From Mycobacteriales bacterium (lineage in GTDB: Bacteria; Actinomycetota; Actinomycetes; Mycobacteriales; Mycobacteriaceae): a DNA stretch of 64,000 nucleotides. A program made the translations under genes and the position numbers. Under the pieces are notes generated by a model. That model was not told the DNA's origin, did not search any database, and saw only the letters and a program-made list of their open reading frames with translations. The DNA is taken from positions 62,001-126,000 of the forward strand of contig JAHABL010000001.1 of NCBI GenBank assembly GCA_018376445.1. Reading direction: 5' to 3'. Of this stretch, positions 1 through 7,781 are shown piece by piece. The stretch's first letter is position 1; every line of letters starts with the position of its first letter.

Positions 1-1244
1 GCCACCGTGCCGGGGAACCCAGCGATTACCACCGCATCCAACCCCGCGATGTCCACGCCCAGCTCGAGGGCGTTGGTGGTGGCGGCGCCCAGCAATGTGC
101 CATCGTTGAGTTCGCGTTCCAGCCGACGTCGATCCTCTGCCAGGTAGCCTGCCCGGTAGGCGCCAATCTGTTCCGCCAACGCCGTCGCTCGGTCGAGTGG
201 CAGTTCCCCGCGTTCTCCCTGGCTGATAAGGGCGTGCTGGGTGTCCAGCGCCGTATTCTCTGCGCCTCGCCGGCTGCGAACGAAGGCGAGGGTACGGGCG
301 CCTTCCGTCACCAGGTCGGCCATGATGCTCGCGGCTTCCTTGGTGGCGGCCCGCCGGACTTGCGCCCCGTTTTCTCCCTCCAGACCAGGGATGACGGGGG
401 GTTCCCACAGGGCGAAGGTGCGCTCGCCTTGCGGTGAGCCATCCTCGGTGATGGCGGTGACGGGCATGCCGATGAGTTTGCTGGCGGCCTCGGCGGGGTG
501 GGAGGTAGTGGCGGAGGCGAGGATGACGGTGGGGGTGGAGCCGTAGTGGCGGGCGAGCCGGAGGAGGCGCCGCATTTCGATGGCGACATTACTGCCGAAG
601 GCGCCCCGGTAGGCGTGGCATTCATCGATGATGAGGTATTTAAGGGTGCGGAGGAGGCGCAGCCAGCTGCCGTGTTTGCCGAGTATGGACAGGTGCAGCA
701 TGTCAGGGTTGGTAAGGATGAAGCGGCTGCGGTCGCGAATCCAGCTGCGATCCTCGGTGGGTGTGTCCCCGTCATATTGGGCGGGGTAGGCAGCCTGGAG
801 GAGGCGGCGTTGGGTGGCGTCTTCTGCCTTGCTGGTGGCCCCGTTGAGAAGTTCAGTGAAGGAGCGCAGCTGGTCTGCACCCAGGGCCTTGGTGGGGGAG
901 AGGTAGAGGGCGGAGGCGGTGGGGTCTTCGGCCAGCATGGTGAGGACGGGGAGTTGGTAGCCGAGGGTTTTGCCGGAGGCGATGCCGGTGGCGACGACGA
1001 CGTGGGTTCCCTCCCAGGCGAGGTTCGCGGTGGCGGCCTGGTGGGTGTAGAGCTCGCCGATTCCCTGGTCGGTGAGCCAGTGGTGGGCGGCGGGGAGGAT
1101 CCAGCGGGGCCAGGGGGCATACTGGGGGTCGCGGCCGGAGAGATCCCGTACGTGGGTGATAGGGCTGCGGGCGGGATCGGTGGTGCGGAGGAGGTGGGTG
1201 AGCAGGCTGCGCCCATAGGTTTGGGGCGGTGGTGCAGTCGTCAT
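1..1244 (-). CDS. DEAD/DEAH-box helicase, Rv3649-like (3' end outside window)
   Basis: This is the first 414 residues of a superfamily 2 ATP-dependent helicase; the rest lies beyond position 1. The frame is open from the ATG at 1244 to the window edge. Visible motifs, in order: a helicase Walker A variant TGIASGKT near residue 90, motif II written DECH near residue 205, motif III SATT, and motif V-like TNALELGVDI near the edge. The HQA Q-motif-like stretch precedes Walker A. These fit the YprA/Lhr-like group with a C-terminal DUF1998-type zinc domain, which cannot be checked here. In M. tuberculosis the homologue Rv3649 also lies close to topA. Likely role: DNA repair or nucleic-acid remodelling in the cytoplasm; the substrate is unknown. 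Confidence 0.88.
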   Translation of the reverse strand, partial: MTTAPPPQTYGRSLLTHLLRTTDPARSPITHVRDLSGRDPQYAPWPRWILPAAHHWLTDQGIGELYTHQAATANLAWEGTHVVVATGIASGKTLGYQLPVLTMLAEDPTASALYLSPTKALGADQLRSFTELLNGATSKAEDATQRRLLQAAYPAQYDGDTPTEDRSWIRDRSRFILTNPDMLHLSILGKHGSWLRLLRTLKYLIIDECHAYRGAFGSNVAIEMRRLLRLARHYGSTPTVILASATTSHPAEAASKLIGMPVTAITEDGSPQGERTFALWEPPVIPGLEGENGAQVRRAATKEAASIMADLVTEGARTLAFVRSRRGAENTALDTQHALISQGERGELPLDRATALAEQIGAYRAGYLAEDRRRLERELNDGTLLGAATTNALELGVDIAGLDAVVIAGFPGTV

Positions 1245-1323
1245 GGGTCCATAGTAAAGAAACCGTGTGACATGGGGGAGGCGTGTGGCTGTTGTCAGCT
1301 TCGGTTGGGAGAACGGTGGGATT

Positions 1324-1641
1324 TTAGCTGACGGGGATGTTATTGAGCCCGGCGTTGGTGTAGGGCTCGTTCAGCCAGTGGATGTCGAGGTCGCTGCGGG
1401 CTTCGTTGAGATAGTCGCAGACTTTGCCGGCGCGTCCGCCGAGGCGGCAGTGGACCCACACTTCGCCGGCGGGGATGTCGTTGACGCGGCGCGGAATGTC
1501 TCCCATGGGGATATTGGTAGCGGCGAGGAGGTGGCTTTCAGTCCATTCTTCGGGTTCGCGAACGTCGAGGATGAGGGGTGGGGTGGTGCCGTCATCGAGA
1601 CGTGCTTTGAGCTCTTGGAAGGTATTGACGGTGAGGGACAT
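1324..1641 (-). CDS. single-domain rhodanese (sulfurtransferase)
   Basis: A 105-residue protein consisting of one rhodanese domain. The active-site loop CRLGGR places the catalytic cysteine at about residue 65, and the N-terminal motif LDVREPEEW is typical of the family. Single-domain rhodaneses carry persulfide sulfur on this cysteine and act in sulfide/persulfide detoxification or sulfur transfer in the cytoplasm. It is transcribed alone, downstream of and in the same direction as the symporter gene. Its own promoter contains a 14-bp perfect palindrome resembling CsoR/CstR-type operators (see 1718-1746), which suggests induction by persulfide or copper. The specific substrate cannot be read from sequence. 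Confidence 0.9.
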   Translation of the reverse strand: MSLTVNTFQELKARLDDGTTPPLILDVREPEEWTESHLLAATNIPMGDIPRRVNDIPAGEVWVHCRLGGRAGKVCDYLNEARSDLDIHWLNEPYTNAGLNNIPVS

Positions 1642-1717
1642 TGTCGTCTCATTTCTGTGGGATGGTCGGCAGCCAGAGAAGTGGCTCGCACCAGGCGGGC
1701 CACAACCTCGCTCCTCA

Positions 1718-1746
1718 AGTATAGCGATTACCCCTAGGGGTATGAA
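1718..1746 (-). promoter_or_regulatory. rhodanese promoter with CsoR/CstR-like operator
   Basis: On the minus strand TTCATA (1746-1741) and TATACT (1723-1718) are separated by exactly 17 bases. The spacer and part of the -35 box are covered by the perfect palindrome TACCCCTAGGGGTA (1729-1742). A repressor bound here would block RNA polymerase. The G/C blocks flanked by TA resemble operators of the CsoR/CstR copper- and persulfide-sensing repressors. The predicted transcript would have a leader of about 70 bases. Confidence 0.6.
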
Positions 1747-1749
1747 GGG

Positions 1750-3174
1750 TTATTGCATTGACTCCTGAGGCGAATCGGACGGAGCTACCTGCCGCACCTT
1801 TTTGCTCTTCCGCAGGTTCCTGCTTGTCCGCACCTTCTTCCGGCCAGACGTCGCCGGTGCAGAATCAACGCCCGCTGCTGCCACGTCAGACTCCGCCAAT
1901 GCGGCTGCATCGGCGGCGGTCTGCGCATTCGCCATTTCTTCCGCAACGTTTGGCTGCGCCAACTGCTTGCGGCTCATCCGCTCCAGAATCGTGGCAAGCG
2001 CGCCGTCACCAGTCACGTTGGTCGCCGTTCCGAACGAGTCCTGTGCCAGATAAAGCGCAATCATGAGGGCAATCATGGTGGGGTTGAAGCCGAGGATAGA
2101 CTGCAGCGCGCCCACCGCCGTCATCACCGCACCACCCGGAACACCAGGTGCGGCCACCATCATCACGCCCAACACCAGGATGAGCGGAATCATGGAACTA
2201 AAGCTGGGAGTGCGCCCGTGAGTCATGGTGACTACCGCAGAAGAACAGCACGTGATGGTGATCATGGAACCAGCCAAGTGGATGTTGGCGTTGAGGGGGA
2301 TCGCAAAGTCTGCGATGCGCGGGTTCACCTCAGCTTCCTTCGCAGAGCGCAGCGTCACCGGAATAGTCGCCGCCGAAGACTGTGTGCCCAAGGCAGTGAC
2401 GTAGGCGGGCATCATGTGGCCGAGTATCGAAAAGGGGTTTTTCCGGCTGGTTGCGCCCGCCAAACAGTACACCAGCGTCAGGAACACCCAGTGCAGGATG
2501 ATAACCATGAGGAAGACCTTGCCGAACACCTTGAGAATGTGCTGAACCTGCCCCGCATAGGTCATGTTCGCGAACACCGAAAGGATGTAGATCGGCAGCA
2601 GCGGGATGATGATGTAGCTGAGGAACTTTTCGACGATGGAACGGAAGTCCTCGGCCAGGTCATACATGCGGGTGGAGGAAAGACCCGCCATGCCAAGGCC
2701 CAGCAGGAAGGCGAAGATAAGGGCGGTGGTGACGGGCATAAGCGGCGGCAACGTAAATGGCAACGATTCCACACCATTAGCGTCAACCGTCACCCCATAG
2801 GCCTTCACCAGGGATGCGGACGGGTCCGAAATAGCCGTCACCGTCGCCCCCTTGAGCATGTGCGGGTAGAGCGCCAACGTCACCAGCAGCGCCATCGTGC
2901 CGGCAAGAATAGTCGACGTGTAGGCCAGGGCTACCGCCTTGCCCAACAGTTTGCCGGCCCCGCGCCCAATAGAGCCAATACCAGGGACAATAAAGCCAAG
3001 GATAATGAGGGGGATGGCGAAGCCCAGCAGTTGGCTGAAGACCATGCCGAAGGTCGCAAAAACGCGAACAGGTACATCGGTACCAGCACGCTGGCTTGCC
3101 CACCCCACCAGGATGCCCAGGAGGATAGCGACAAGGATCCATACCAGCAACGGAATCTTCCGGAGTATACGCAT
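1750..3174 (-). CDS. dicarboxylate/amino acid:cation symporter (DAACS family)
   Basis: A 474-residue integral membrane protein of the glutamate/dicarboxylate transporter family, which imports C4-dicarboxylates or acidic/neutral amino acids with sodium or protons. Features: an N-terminal membrane segment (LVWILVAILLGILVGW), several further hydrophobic helices, the re-entrant-loop signature QSSAATIPVTL, and the substrate-site segment IPLNANIHLAG followed by TITCCSS. The C-terminal 60 residues are hydrophilic, rich in Ala and then Lys/Arg, an extension not needed for transport. ATG at 3174 is preferred because GGG lies about 8 bases upstream; an in-frame GTG at 3183 is possible. Closest relatives are SstT/GltP-like; substrate not assigned. 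Confidence 0.85.
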   Translation of the reverse strand: MRILRKIPLLVWILVAILLGILVGWASQRAGTDVPVRVFATFGMVFSQLLGFAIPLIILGFIVPGIGSIGRGAGKLLGKAVALAYTSTILAGTMALLVTLALYPHMLKGATVTAISDPSASLVKAYGVTVDANGVESLPFTLPPLMPVTTALIFAFLLGLGMAGLSSTRMYDLAEDFRSIVEKFLSYIIIPLLPIYILSVFANMTYAGQVQHILKVFGKVFLMVIILHWVFLTLVYCLAGATSRKNPFSILGHMMPAYVTALGTQSSAATIPVTLRSAKEAEVNPRIADFAIPLNANIHLAGSMITITCCSSAVVTMTHGRTPSFSSMIPLILVLGVMMVAAPGVPGGAVMTAVGALQSILGFNPTMIALMIALYLAQDSFGTATNVTGDGALATILERMSRKQLAQPNVAEEMANAQTAADAAALAESDVAAAGVDSAPATSGRKKVRTSRNLRKSKKVRQVAPSDSPQESMQ

Positions 3175-3200
3175 GGTACACACCCTACCTTAGGGGCAGG

Positions 3201-3213
3201 TATCCTATACTCC
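3201..3213 (+). promoter_or_regulatory. -10 box for a leaderless start at 3214
   Basis: TATCCT at 3201-3206 is followed by 7 bases and then the GTG at 3214. No Shine-Dalgarno lies at useful spacing, so transcription probably starts on the start codon. The site lies between divergent genes. Confidence 0.45.
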
Positions 3214-3828
3214 GTGGACCAGCTGACTTTCTTCGATACGGGACTTGTCCCCGTTACCGCCTCTGATCTGGGGGCGGTGCTTGTTGCTCAGGGACAATGC
3301 CAGCTGCTCTTTGGGGACGCCGACACCACCCGGGGGAAGCGCCGCAAACCCACCCCGCAATCTGCCCGTCTGTCCGTGCTGCTGCACAGTGAATGGAGGG
3401 CCCGCCAACTGCGCGACCTCGCCCAATTTGTGGACTGTGCGGTGACGGTGGACACCCCAGCTGAGCGTAGCTGGCTGGTCCGCATGGAGGGTCCAGTACT
3501 GTTGCCCGTCGCCCAGGCGTGGACGAAAGGTGCCGTGAAGACTGTGCCGGCCCGCTGGACACTTTCCGACCGGGCACTGCAGATTTGGGCGACAGTGGCG
3601 GGAACGCTGGAAGAGAACGGGATGCGGTTCGGGTTGGACCCCCATATTGCCAGCCATGAACTCCTCCGCGAGCGAGCTGCAGCAGCGCTGGCGCAGTTGG
3701 GTGCAGCGGCCTCCTATGTCGGCCCCCGAGCAGGTGGGCCGGCCTTACGGGTCACCGGCCAACGTCGTCTGGGGAACATCATGACCATTCTGGGCGAGCC
3801 GCCCGAGGATGGTTCTTGGGACGCCTAG
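3214..3828 (+). CDS. conserved hypothetical protein, Rv3647c-like
   Basis: A 204-residue soluble protein of unknown function. The reading frame is open far upstream, but coding character begins at the GTG at 3214, immediately after a -10-like box. It starts with a hydrophobic-acidic stretch (LTFFDTGLVPVTASDL) and has no signal peptide, membrane segment or catalytic motif I recognise. The gene immediately precedes topA, as Rv3647c neighbours topA in M. tuberculosis; size and position support orthology. Nothing in the sequence reveals a reaction. A link to DNA topology or repair is suggested only by conserved neighbourhood. Confidence 0.7.
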   Translation: MDQLTFFDTGLVPVTASDLGAVLVAQGQCQLLFGDADTTRGKRRKPTPQSARLSVLLHSEWRARQLRDLAQFVDCAVTVDTPAERSWLVRMEGPVLLPVAQAWTKGAVKTVPARWTLSDRALQIWATVAGTLEENGMRFGLDPHIASHELLRERAAAALAQLGAAASYVGPRAGGPALRVTGQRRLGNIMTILGEPPEDGSWDA

Positions 3829-3906
3829 TGGCTCCCACTTGGCCGATGCTGAGCCGGCCGGGTGCCAATCCTGTTGCAATTTTTTGTGCGTATATATGAG
3901 GTGTAG

Positions 3907-3935
3907 TTTCAGACCCCCATTTTTTCGCCTATGCT
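3907..3935 (+). promoter_or_regulatory. topA promoter
   Basis: TTTCAG (3907-3912) and TATGCT (3930-3935) are 17 bases apart, about 60 bases before the topA start. A short inverted repeat (CCTATG...CATAGG) overlaps the -10 and the predicted transcription start and could tune expression. Confidence 0.5.
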
Positions 3936-3997
3936 AGCGAAACATAGGGGTAGGTGGATCTCCCGCCCCACTCATCTTGAGGAAAGGTCGCGATTTA

Positions 3998-6850
3998 GTG
4001 GCAGCACAAGCAGCAGGCAAGCACCATCTGGTGATTGTCGAATCGGCAACGAAGGCCAAGAAGATCCAGAATTATCTGGGTAAAGGCTATGTTGTGACCG
4101 CATCCATCGGTCATATCCGCGACCTCCCTTCCGGCGCCGCCGATGTTCCCGCCAAGTTCAAGAAAGAAAAGTGGGCCCGCACCGGCGTCAATGTTGACGA
4201 CGACTTCACTCCCCTCTACGTCATTAATCCCGACCGTAAGGCCAAAGTTCGGGAATTGAAGGACCTGCTGAAGGACGCCGACGAACTCATCCTTGCCACC
4301 GACCCCGACCGGGAAGGCGAGGCCATCGCCTGGCACCTACTGGAAGTCCTCAAACCCAAGGTGCCGGTCAAACGCATGGTGTTCCATGAGATCACCCCGG
4401 AGGCCATCAACGAAGCGATCGACAACACCCGCGACCTCGACTTTGACCTTGTGGAAGCGCAGGAAGCGCGCCGCATCGTGGACCGCCTCTACGGCTACGA
4501 AGTGTCCCCTGTCCTGTGGCGCAAGGTAATGCCGCGCCTCTCCGCCGGACGTGTCCAGTCCGTCGCCACCCGCATGGTGGTGGAGCGGGAACGCGAGCGC
4601 ATGGCCTTCATCTCCGCCGGATACTGGGATCTCACCGCCCAGCTGTCCGTCGCCGACCGTGCTAGCGACAATACTGCCCCCACTCTCTTCCCCGCCAAGC
4701 TGGTGGAGGTGAAAGGGCAGCGTATCGCCCAGGGCCGCGATTTTACTGACAAGGGCGAGCTGAAGTCCGGGAAGTCTACCCAGAATGTCATGGTGTTGGA
4801 TGAGGCCGGAGCACATAGTCTGGCAGAAGCCCTGCAAGGGGGTGCTGCGGGCGGTGACGGCTCCGCGGCTGGCCAGCGTCTGGCCGTTACCAGTGTGGAA
4901 GAAAAGCCCTACACTCGCCGCCCCTACCCACCGTTCATGACGTCGACGCTGCAGCAGGATGCTGCCAATAAGCTGCATTTCTCCTCCGACCGCACCATGC
5001 GTATCGCGCAGCGCCTCTACGAAAACGGATACATCACCTACATGCGTACCGACTCCACCACGTTGTCTGTGGCCGGCTTGAATGCGGCCCGCCAACAGGT
5101 GCAGGAGTTCTTTGGGGAGAAGTATCTTTACCCCAGCCCCCGCCAGTACAACCGCAAGGTGAAGAACGCGCAGGAAGCCCACGAGGCTATCCGCCCCGCC
5201 GGCGACCACTTCGCCTCGCCAGACTCCCTGCGCGGCGTTTTGGATGCGGAAGAATTTAAGCTCTACCAGCTTATTTGGCAGCGCACATTGGCATCTCAGA
5301 TGGCCGATGTGAAGGGCACTACCATGACGGTGCGTTTGGAAGGGGACGCCCCCACCCACCCGGTGACTCCGGTGGCCTTGACCGCCTCGGGACGCACCAT
5401 TACGTTCCCCGGTTTCCTCAAGGTGTACGGCGCTGGCTACGGGGATGAGCAGGACGGCGAGTCTTCCTCCGGGAAGGACACCCATCTGCCGCGGCTTGCC
5501 GAGGGGGACACCGCAACGGTGAACTCGGCCACGCCGGAAGGCCACACTACTAACCCGCCCGCTCGCTTCACCGAAGCGAGCCTAGTGAAGGCGATGGAAG
5601 AGTTGGGCATTGGCCGCCCTTCCACCTACGCCAGCATTATCCGCACCATTAATGACCGTGGCTATGTGGTGAAGCGTGGCTCCGCCCTTGTTCCCAGCTG
5701 GGTAGCCTTCGCGGTGGTGGGCCTGATGGAGCGCGGCTTTGACCGCCTGGTGGACTACAACTACACCTCCGATATGGAAGACGAACTGGATGCCATCGCG
5801 GAGGGGCGGGAAAACCGCAGCCGCTGGCTGAGCGCCTTCTACTTCGGTGACGGGGAAGCCTCTCTACAGAAGTCAGTGCCTGGCAAGGGCGGCTTGAAAG
5901 GGCTCATTGAGCAGAATTTGGAATCCCTGGATGCGCGAGAAATCAACTCGCTGCACCTTTTTGATGATGCCAATGGAGTTCCCGTGTACGTGCGGGTGGG
6001 ACGGTACGGACCCTACCTGGAACGGACCATTGACTCTGACACCGCCGCCCCGACGGTGGAGCGAGCCAACATCCCCGATGCCGTCACCCCAGATGAGCTG
6101 ACCCGCGAAAAGGCGGAGGAACTGTTTGCGGTGCCCACCGATGGGCGCGAGCTGGGCCGCCACCCGGAGACAGGCCGTGAGATTGTCGCCAAGGACGGTC
6201 GCTATGGTCCCTACGTGCAGGAAGTACTGCCGGAGGAGGACCCGGGGAAGCCGAAGACGGCATCGCTTTTTAAATCGATGGATCTGAAGACCGTCACCTT
6301 GGAGCAGGCAGTGCAGCTGTTGAGTTTGCCGCGCCTGCTGGGGACGGATGCCGATGGCGAGGAGATCGTTGCCCTCAATGGCCGTTATGGCCCATATGTA
6401 AAGAAGGGTAAGGAATCTCGCAGCCTGGAGAAGGAGGAGGACCTTTTCACGGTCACCCTTGAAGACGCCCAGAAGCTGTTGGCGGCACCGAAGTTGCGGC
6501 GCGGCCAGAAAGCCGCAGCGGGACCGCTGCGGACACTGGGTGAAGACCCCGCCACCGGTAAACCGATTGAGGTAAAGACCGGCCGCTTCGGTCCCTATGT
6601 GACCGATGGCGAAGTGAATGCCTCACTTCGGAAGGCCGACAGTGTCGAGACGATGACGGCGGAGCGCGCCAGCGAGCTGCTTTCCGACCGGCGTGCGCGG
6701 TTGGCGGCTGGCGGAGGTAAGAAGCCAGTCCGCAAGACCGCAGCGAAGAAAACGACGGCAAAGAAAACCACCGCCAAAAAGACCACCGCGGCCAAGAAAA
6801 CCACCGCGAAAGCAGCGGCTGCACAGGAGACGGCTACTGCGCAGGAGTAG
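3998..6850 (+). CDS. topA: DNA topoisomerase I
   Basis: A 950-residue type IA topoisomerase that relaxes negative supercoils. The TOPRIM domain occupies roughly residues 12-150 and carries the metal-binding DPDREGEAIAWHL. The catalytic tyrosine is Tyr348 in ITYMRTDS. After the core come four or so C-terminal repeats each containing GRYGPY or GRFGPY, then a lysine/alanine/threonine tail (repeated KKTTA units) typical of mycobacterial TopA; there are no zinc fingers. GTG at 3998 is chosen because AGGAAAGG lies 10 bases upstream; an upstream in-frame TTG at 3977 would include the Shine-Dalgarno in the coding region. The 3' end overlaps the convergent membrane-protein gene by 17 bases. Confidence 0.97.
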   Translation: MAAQAAGKHHLVIVESATKAKKIQNYLGKGYVVTASIGHIRDLPSGAADVPAKFKKEKWARTGVNVDDDFTPLYVINPDRKAKVRELKDLLKDADELILATDPDREGEAIAWHLLEVLKPKVPVKRMVFHEITPEAINEAIDNTRDLDFDLVEAQEARRIVDRLYGYEVSPVLWRKVMPRLSAGRVQSVATRMVVERERERMAFISAGYWDLTAQLSVADRASDNTAPTLFPAKLVEVKGQRIAQGRDFTDKGELKSGKSTQNVMVLDEAGAHSLAEALQGGAAGGDGSAAGQRLAVTSVEEKPYTRRPYPPFMTSTLQQDAANKLHFSSDRTMRIAQRLYENGYITYMRTDSTTLSVAGLNAARQQVQEFFGEKYLYPSPRQYNRKVKNAQEAHEAIRPAGDHFASPDSLRGVLDAEEFKLYQLIWQRTLASQMADVKGTTMTVRLEGDAPTHPVTPVALTASGRTITFPGFLKVYGAGYGDEQDGESSSGKDTHLPRLAEGDTATVNSATPEGHTTNPPARFTEASLVKAMEELGIGRPSTYASIIRTINDRGYVVKRGSALVPSWVAFAVVGLMERGFDRLVDYNYTSDMEDELDAIAEGRENRSRWLSAFYFGDGEASLQKSVPGKGGLKGLIEQNLESLDAREINSLHLFDDANGVPVYVRVGRYGPYLERTIDSDTAAPTVERANIPDAVTPDELTREKAEELFAVPTDGRELGRHPETGREIVAKDGRYGPYVQEVLPEEDPGKPKTASLFKSMDLKTVTLEQAVQLLSLPRLLGTDADGEEIVALNGRYGPYVKKGKESRSLEKEEDLFTVTLEDAQKLLAAPKLRRGQKAAAGPLRTLGEDPATGKPIEVKTGRFGPYVTDGEVNASLRKADSVETMTAERASELLSDRRARLAAGGGKKPVRKTAAKKTTAKKTTAKKTTAAKKTTAKAAAAQETATAQE

Positions 6851-7643
6851 CCTCTTCCTGCTGTAGTCGGCGCACCATCCAGGTGAGGACACTTGTCCGG
6901 ATCACCAGGAACAGTGTCATTGCTGCCAACACATAGATCCCCATCGCCTGCGACGATTCCATCACTCGCGTGGCGATAAGGATGATGGCGATAATAACAG
7001 CCAGGGTCCAGTAGACGCCGGTACCGATGTGGAGGGAGCGCCGTTCCCGCTGCAGGCGAGGATCAAATTCCCGCTCCTGCAAGAGCACTCGCTCGGGGAA
7101 GTAGGTGGACAGGCTCCACACCAGGAGTGCGGCCGCGCCCGCTACTATCAGCAGCAAGAGAGCAATGAGGAGCGGCTGCGCCCACACCACATCATGGGGC
7201 GACACCGTCCGGTGAACGACGAGGAGTGGGATGGGGGACAGGGCGAAGAGCGCCAAACTCATCCCCAACGCCAGAGTTTTGCGTTGCCGGTAGGTGCGAC
7301 GCCAGTCTTCTACCACCGCGCACACTGCCTCCGTGGTGAACCGGTGGGTGGTGGCCAGTGTGTCGAAACGGTAGAGCCGCTGGGTGCCCACCATGAGGAG
7401 TGTTACACCCGCAATAATCATGAGGGTGGTGAGGATGCTGCCTACCACCGTCGAGATGCGGACGCTCGCCCCGAGCCCCTGCACCAGTGAGACTCCGAGG
7501 AATTGCGGGATGGCCGCACTGCACAGAAGCGCGACGCCACTGGAGAAGAGTGGTTGGGTGTCACGGGCACGCTGCAGATACCCCTCGGCTTCTGCCACAG
7601 TGAGGGTAGTGGGAGAGTTAAAGGTCGGGTCGCTGGGCTGCAT
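6834..7643 (-). CDS. multi-pass membrane protein of unknown function
   Basis: A 269-residue protein with about six predicted membrane helices arranged as three pairs (near residues 25-80, 125-175 and 200-250) separated by polar segments. I recognise no family motif. In M. tuberculosis an adenylate cyclase (Rv3645) occupies this position between topA and holB, but no cyclase or HAMP domain is visible here. The start could be either of two consecutive ATGs (7646 or 7643); GGAAGG at 7656-7651 gives 4- or 7-base spacing, so 7643 is preferred. The ribosome-binding site is partly inside a 13-bp inverted repeat (7654-7697), suggesting translational or operator control. Confidence 0.7.
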   Translation of the reverse strand: MQPSDPTFNSPTTLTVAEAEGYLQRARDTQPLFSSGVALLCSAAIPQFLGVSLVQGLGASVRISTVVGSILTTLMIIAGVTLLMVGTQRLYRFDTLATTHRFTTEAVCAVVEDWRRTYRQRKTLALGMSLALFALSPIPLLVVHRTVSPHDVVWAQPLLIALLLLIVAGAAALLVWSLSTYFPERVLLQEREFDPRLQRERRSLHIGTGVYWTLAVIIAIILIATRVMESSQAMGIYVLAAMTLFLVIRTSVLTWMVRRLQQEEATPAQ

Positions 7644-7653
7644 CATCGTTCCT

Positions 7654-7697
7654 TCCACTAGCGGAACTGGTGGGGAGCGCTAGTTTCCGCTAGTGGA
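7654..7697 (-). promoter_or_regulatory. inverted repeat covering the ribosome-binding site
   Basis: TCCACTAGCGGAA (7654-7666) and TTCCGCTAGTGGA (7685-7697) are perfect reverse complements, 13 bp each, with an 18-base loop. In the mRNA of the 6834-7643 gene the downstream arm includes half of the GGAAGG Shine-Dalgarno, so the hairpin could hide it. The same DNA could instead be a repressor operator. Confidence 0.6.
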
Positions 7698-7769
7698 CTT
7701 ATCATAACCAGCAACAATGCTGTTACGCGCATTTTCTCCGAGAGCTCACAGCAGCGTGAGTAAACCAGC

Positions 7770-7781
7770 TAGGCTAGACCC
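7770..7781 (+). promoter_or_regulatory. -10 box for leaderless holB
   Basis: TAGGCT at 7770-7775 lies 6 bases before the GTG at 7782, and no Shine-Dalgarno is present in between. Confidence 0.4.

Noticed and set aside
308..1331. Long open frames on both strands (Pro/Ser-rich and Gly/Val-rich products) over the helicase region
   Set aside because: They are shadows of the helicase gene: low-complexity composition, no motifs, while the third frame gives a complete set of helicase motifs.
2218..3213. 332-codon upstream extension of the Rv3647c-like frame
   Set aside because: It runs antisense through the symporter gene and has a non-protein-like composition; coding character starts at 3214.
4337..5545. 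402-residue open frame antisense to topA
   Set aside because: Antisense shadow of a clearly identified gene; no recognisable domain.
6716..6850. Possible frameshift at the Lys/Thr/Ala-rich end of topA
   Set aside because: Basic repeats of this kind are normal at the end of mycobacterial TopA, and the frame is uninterrupted.
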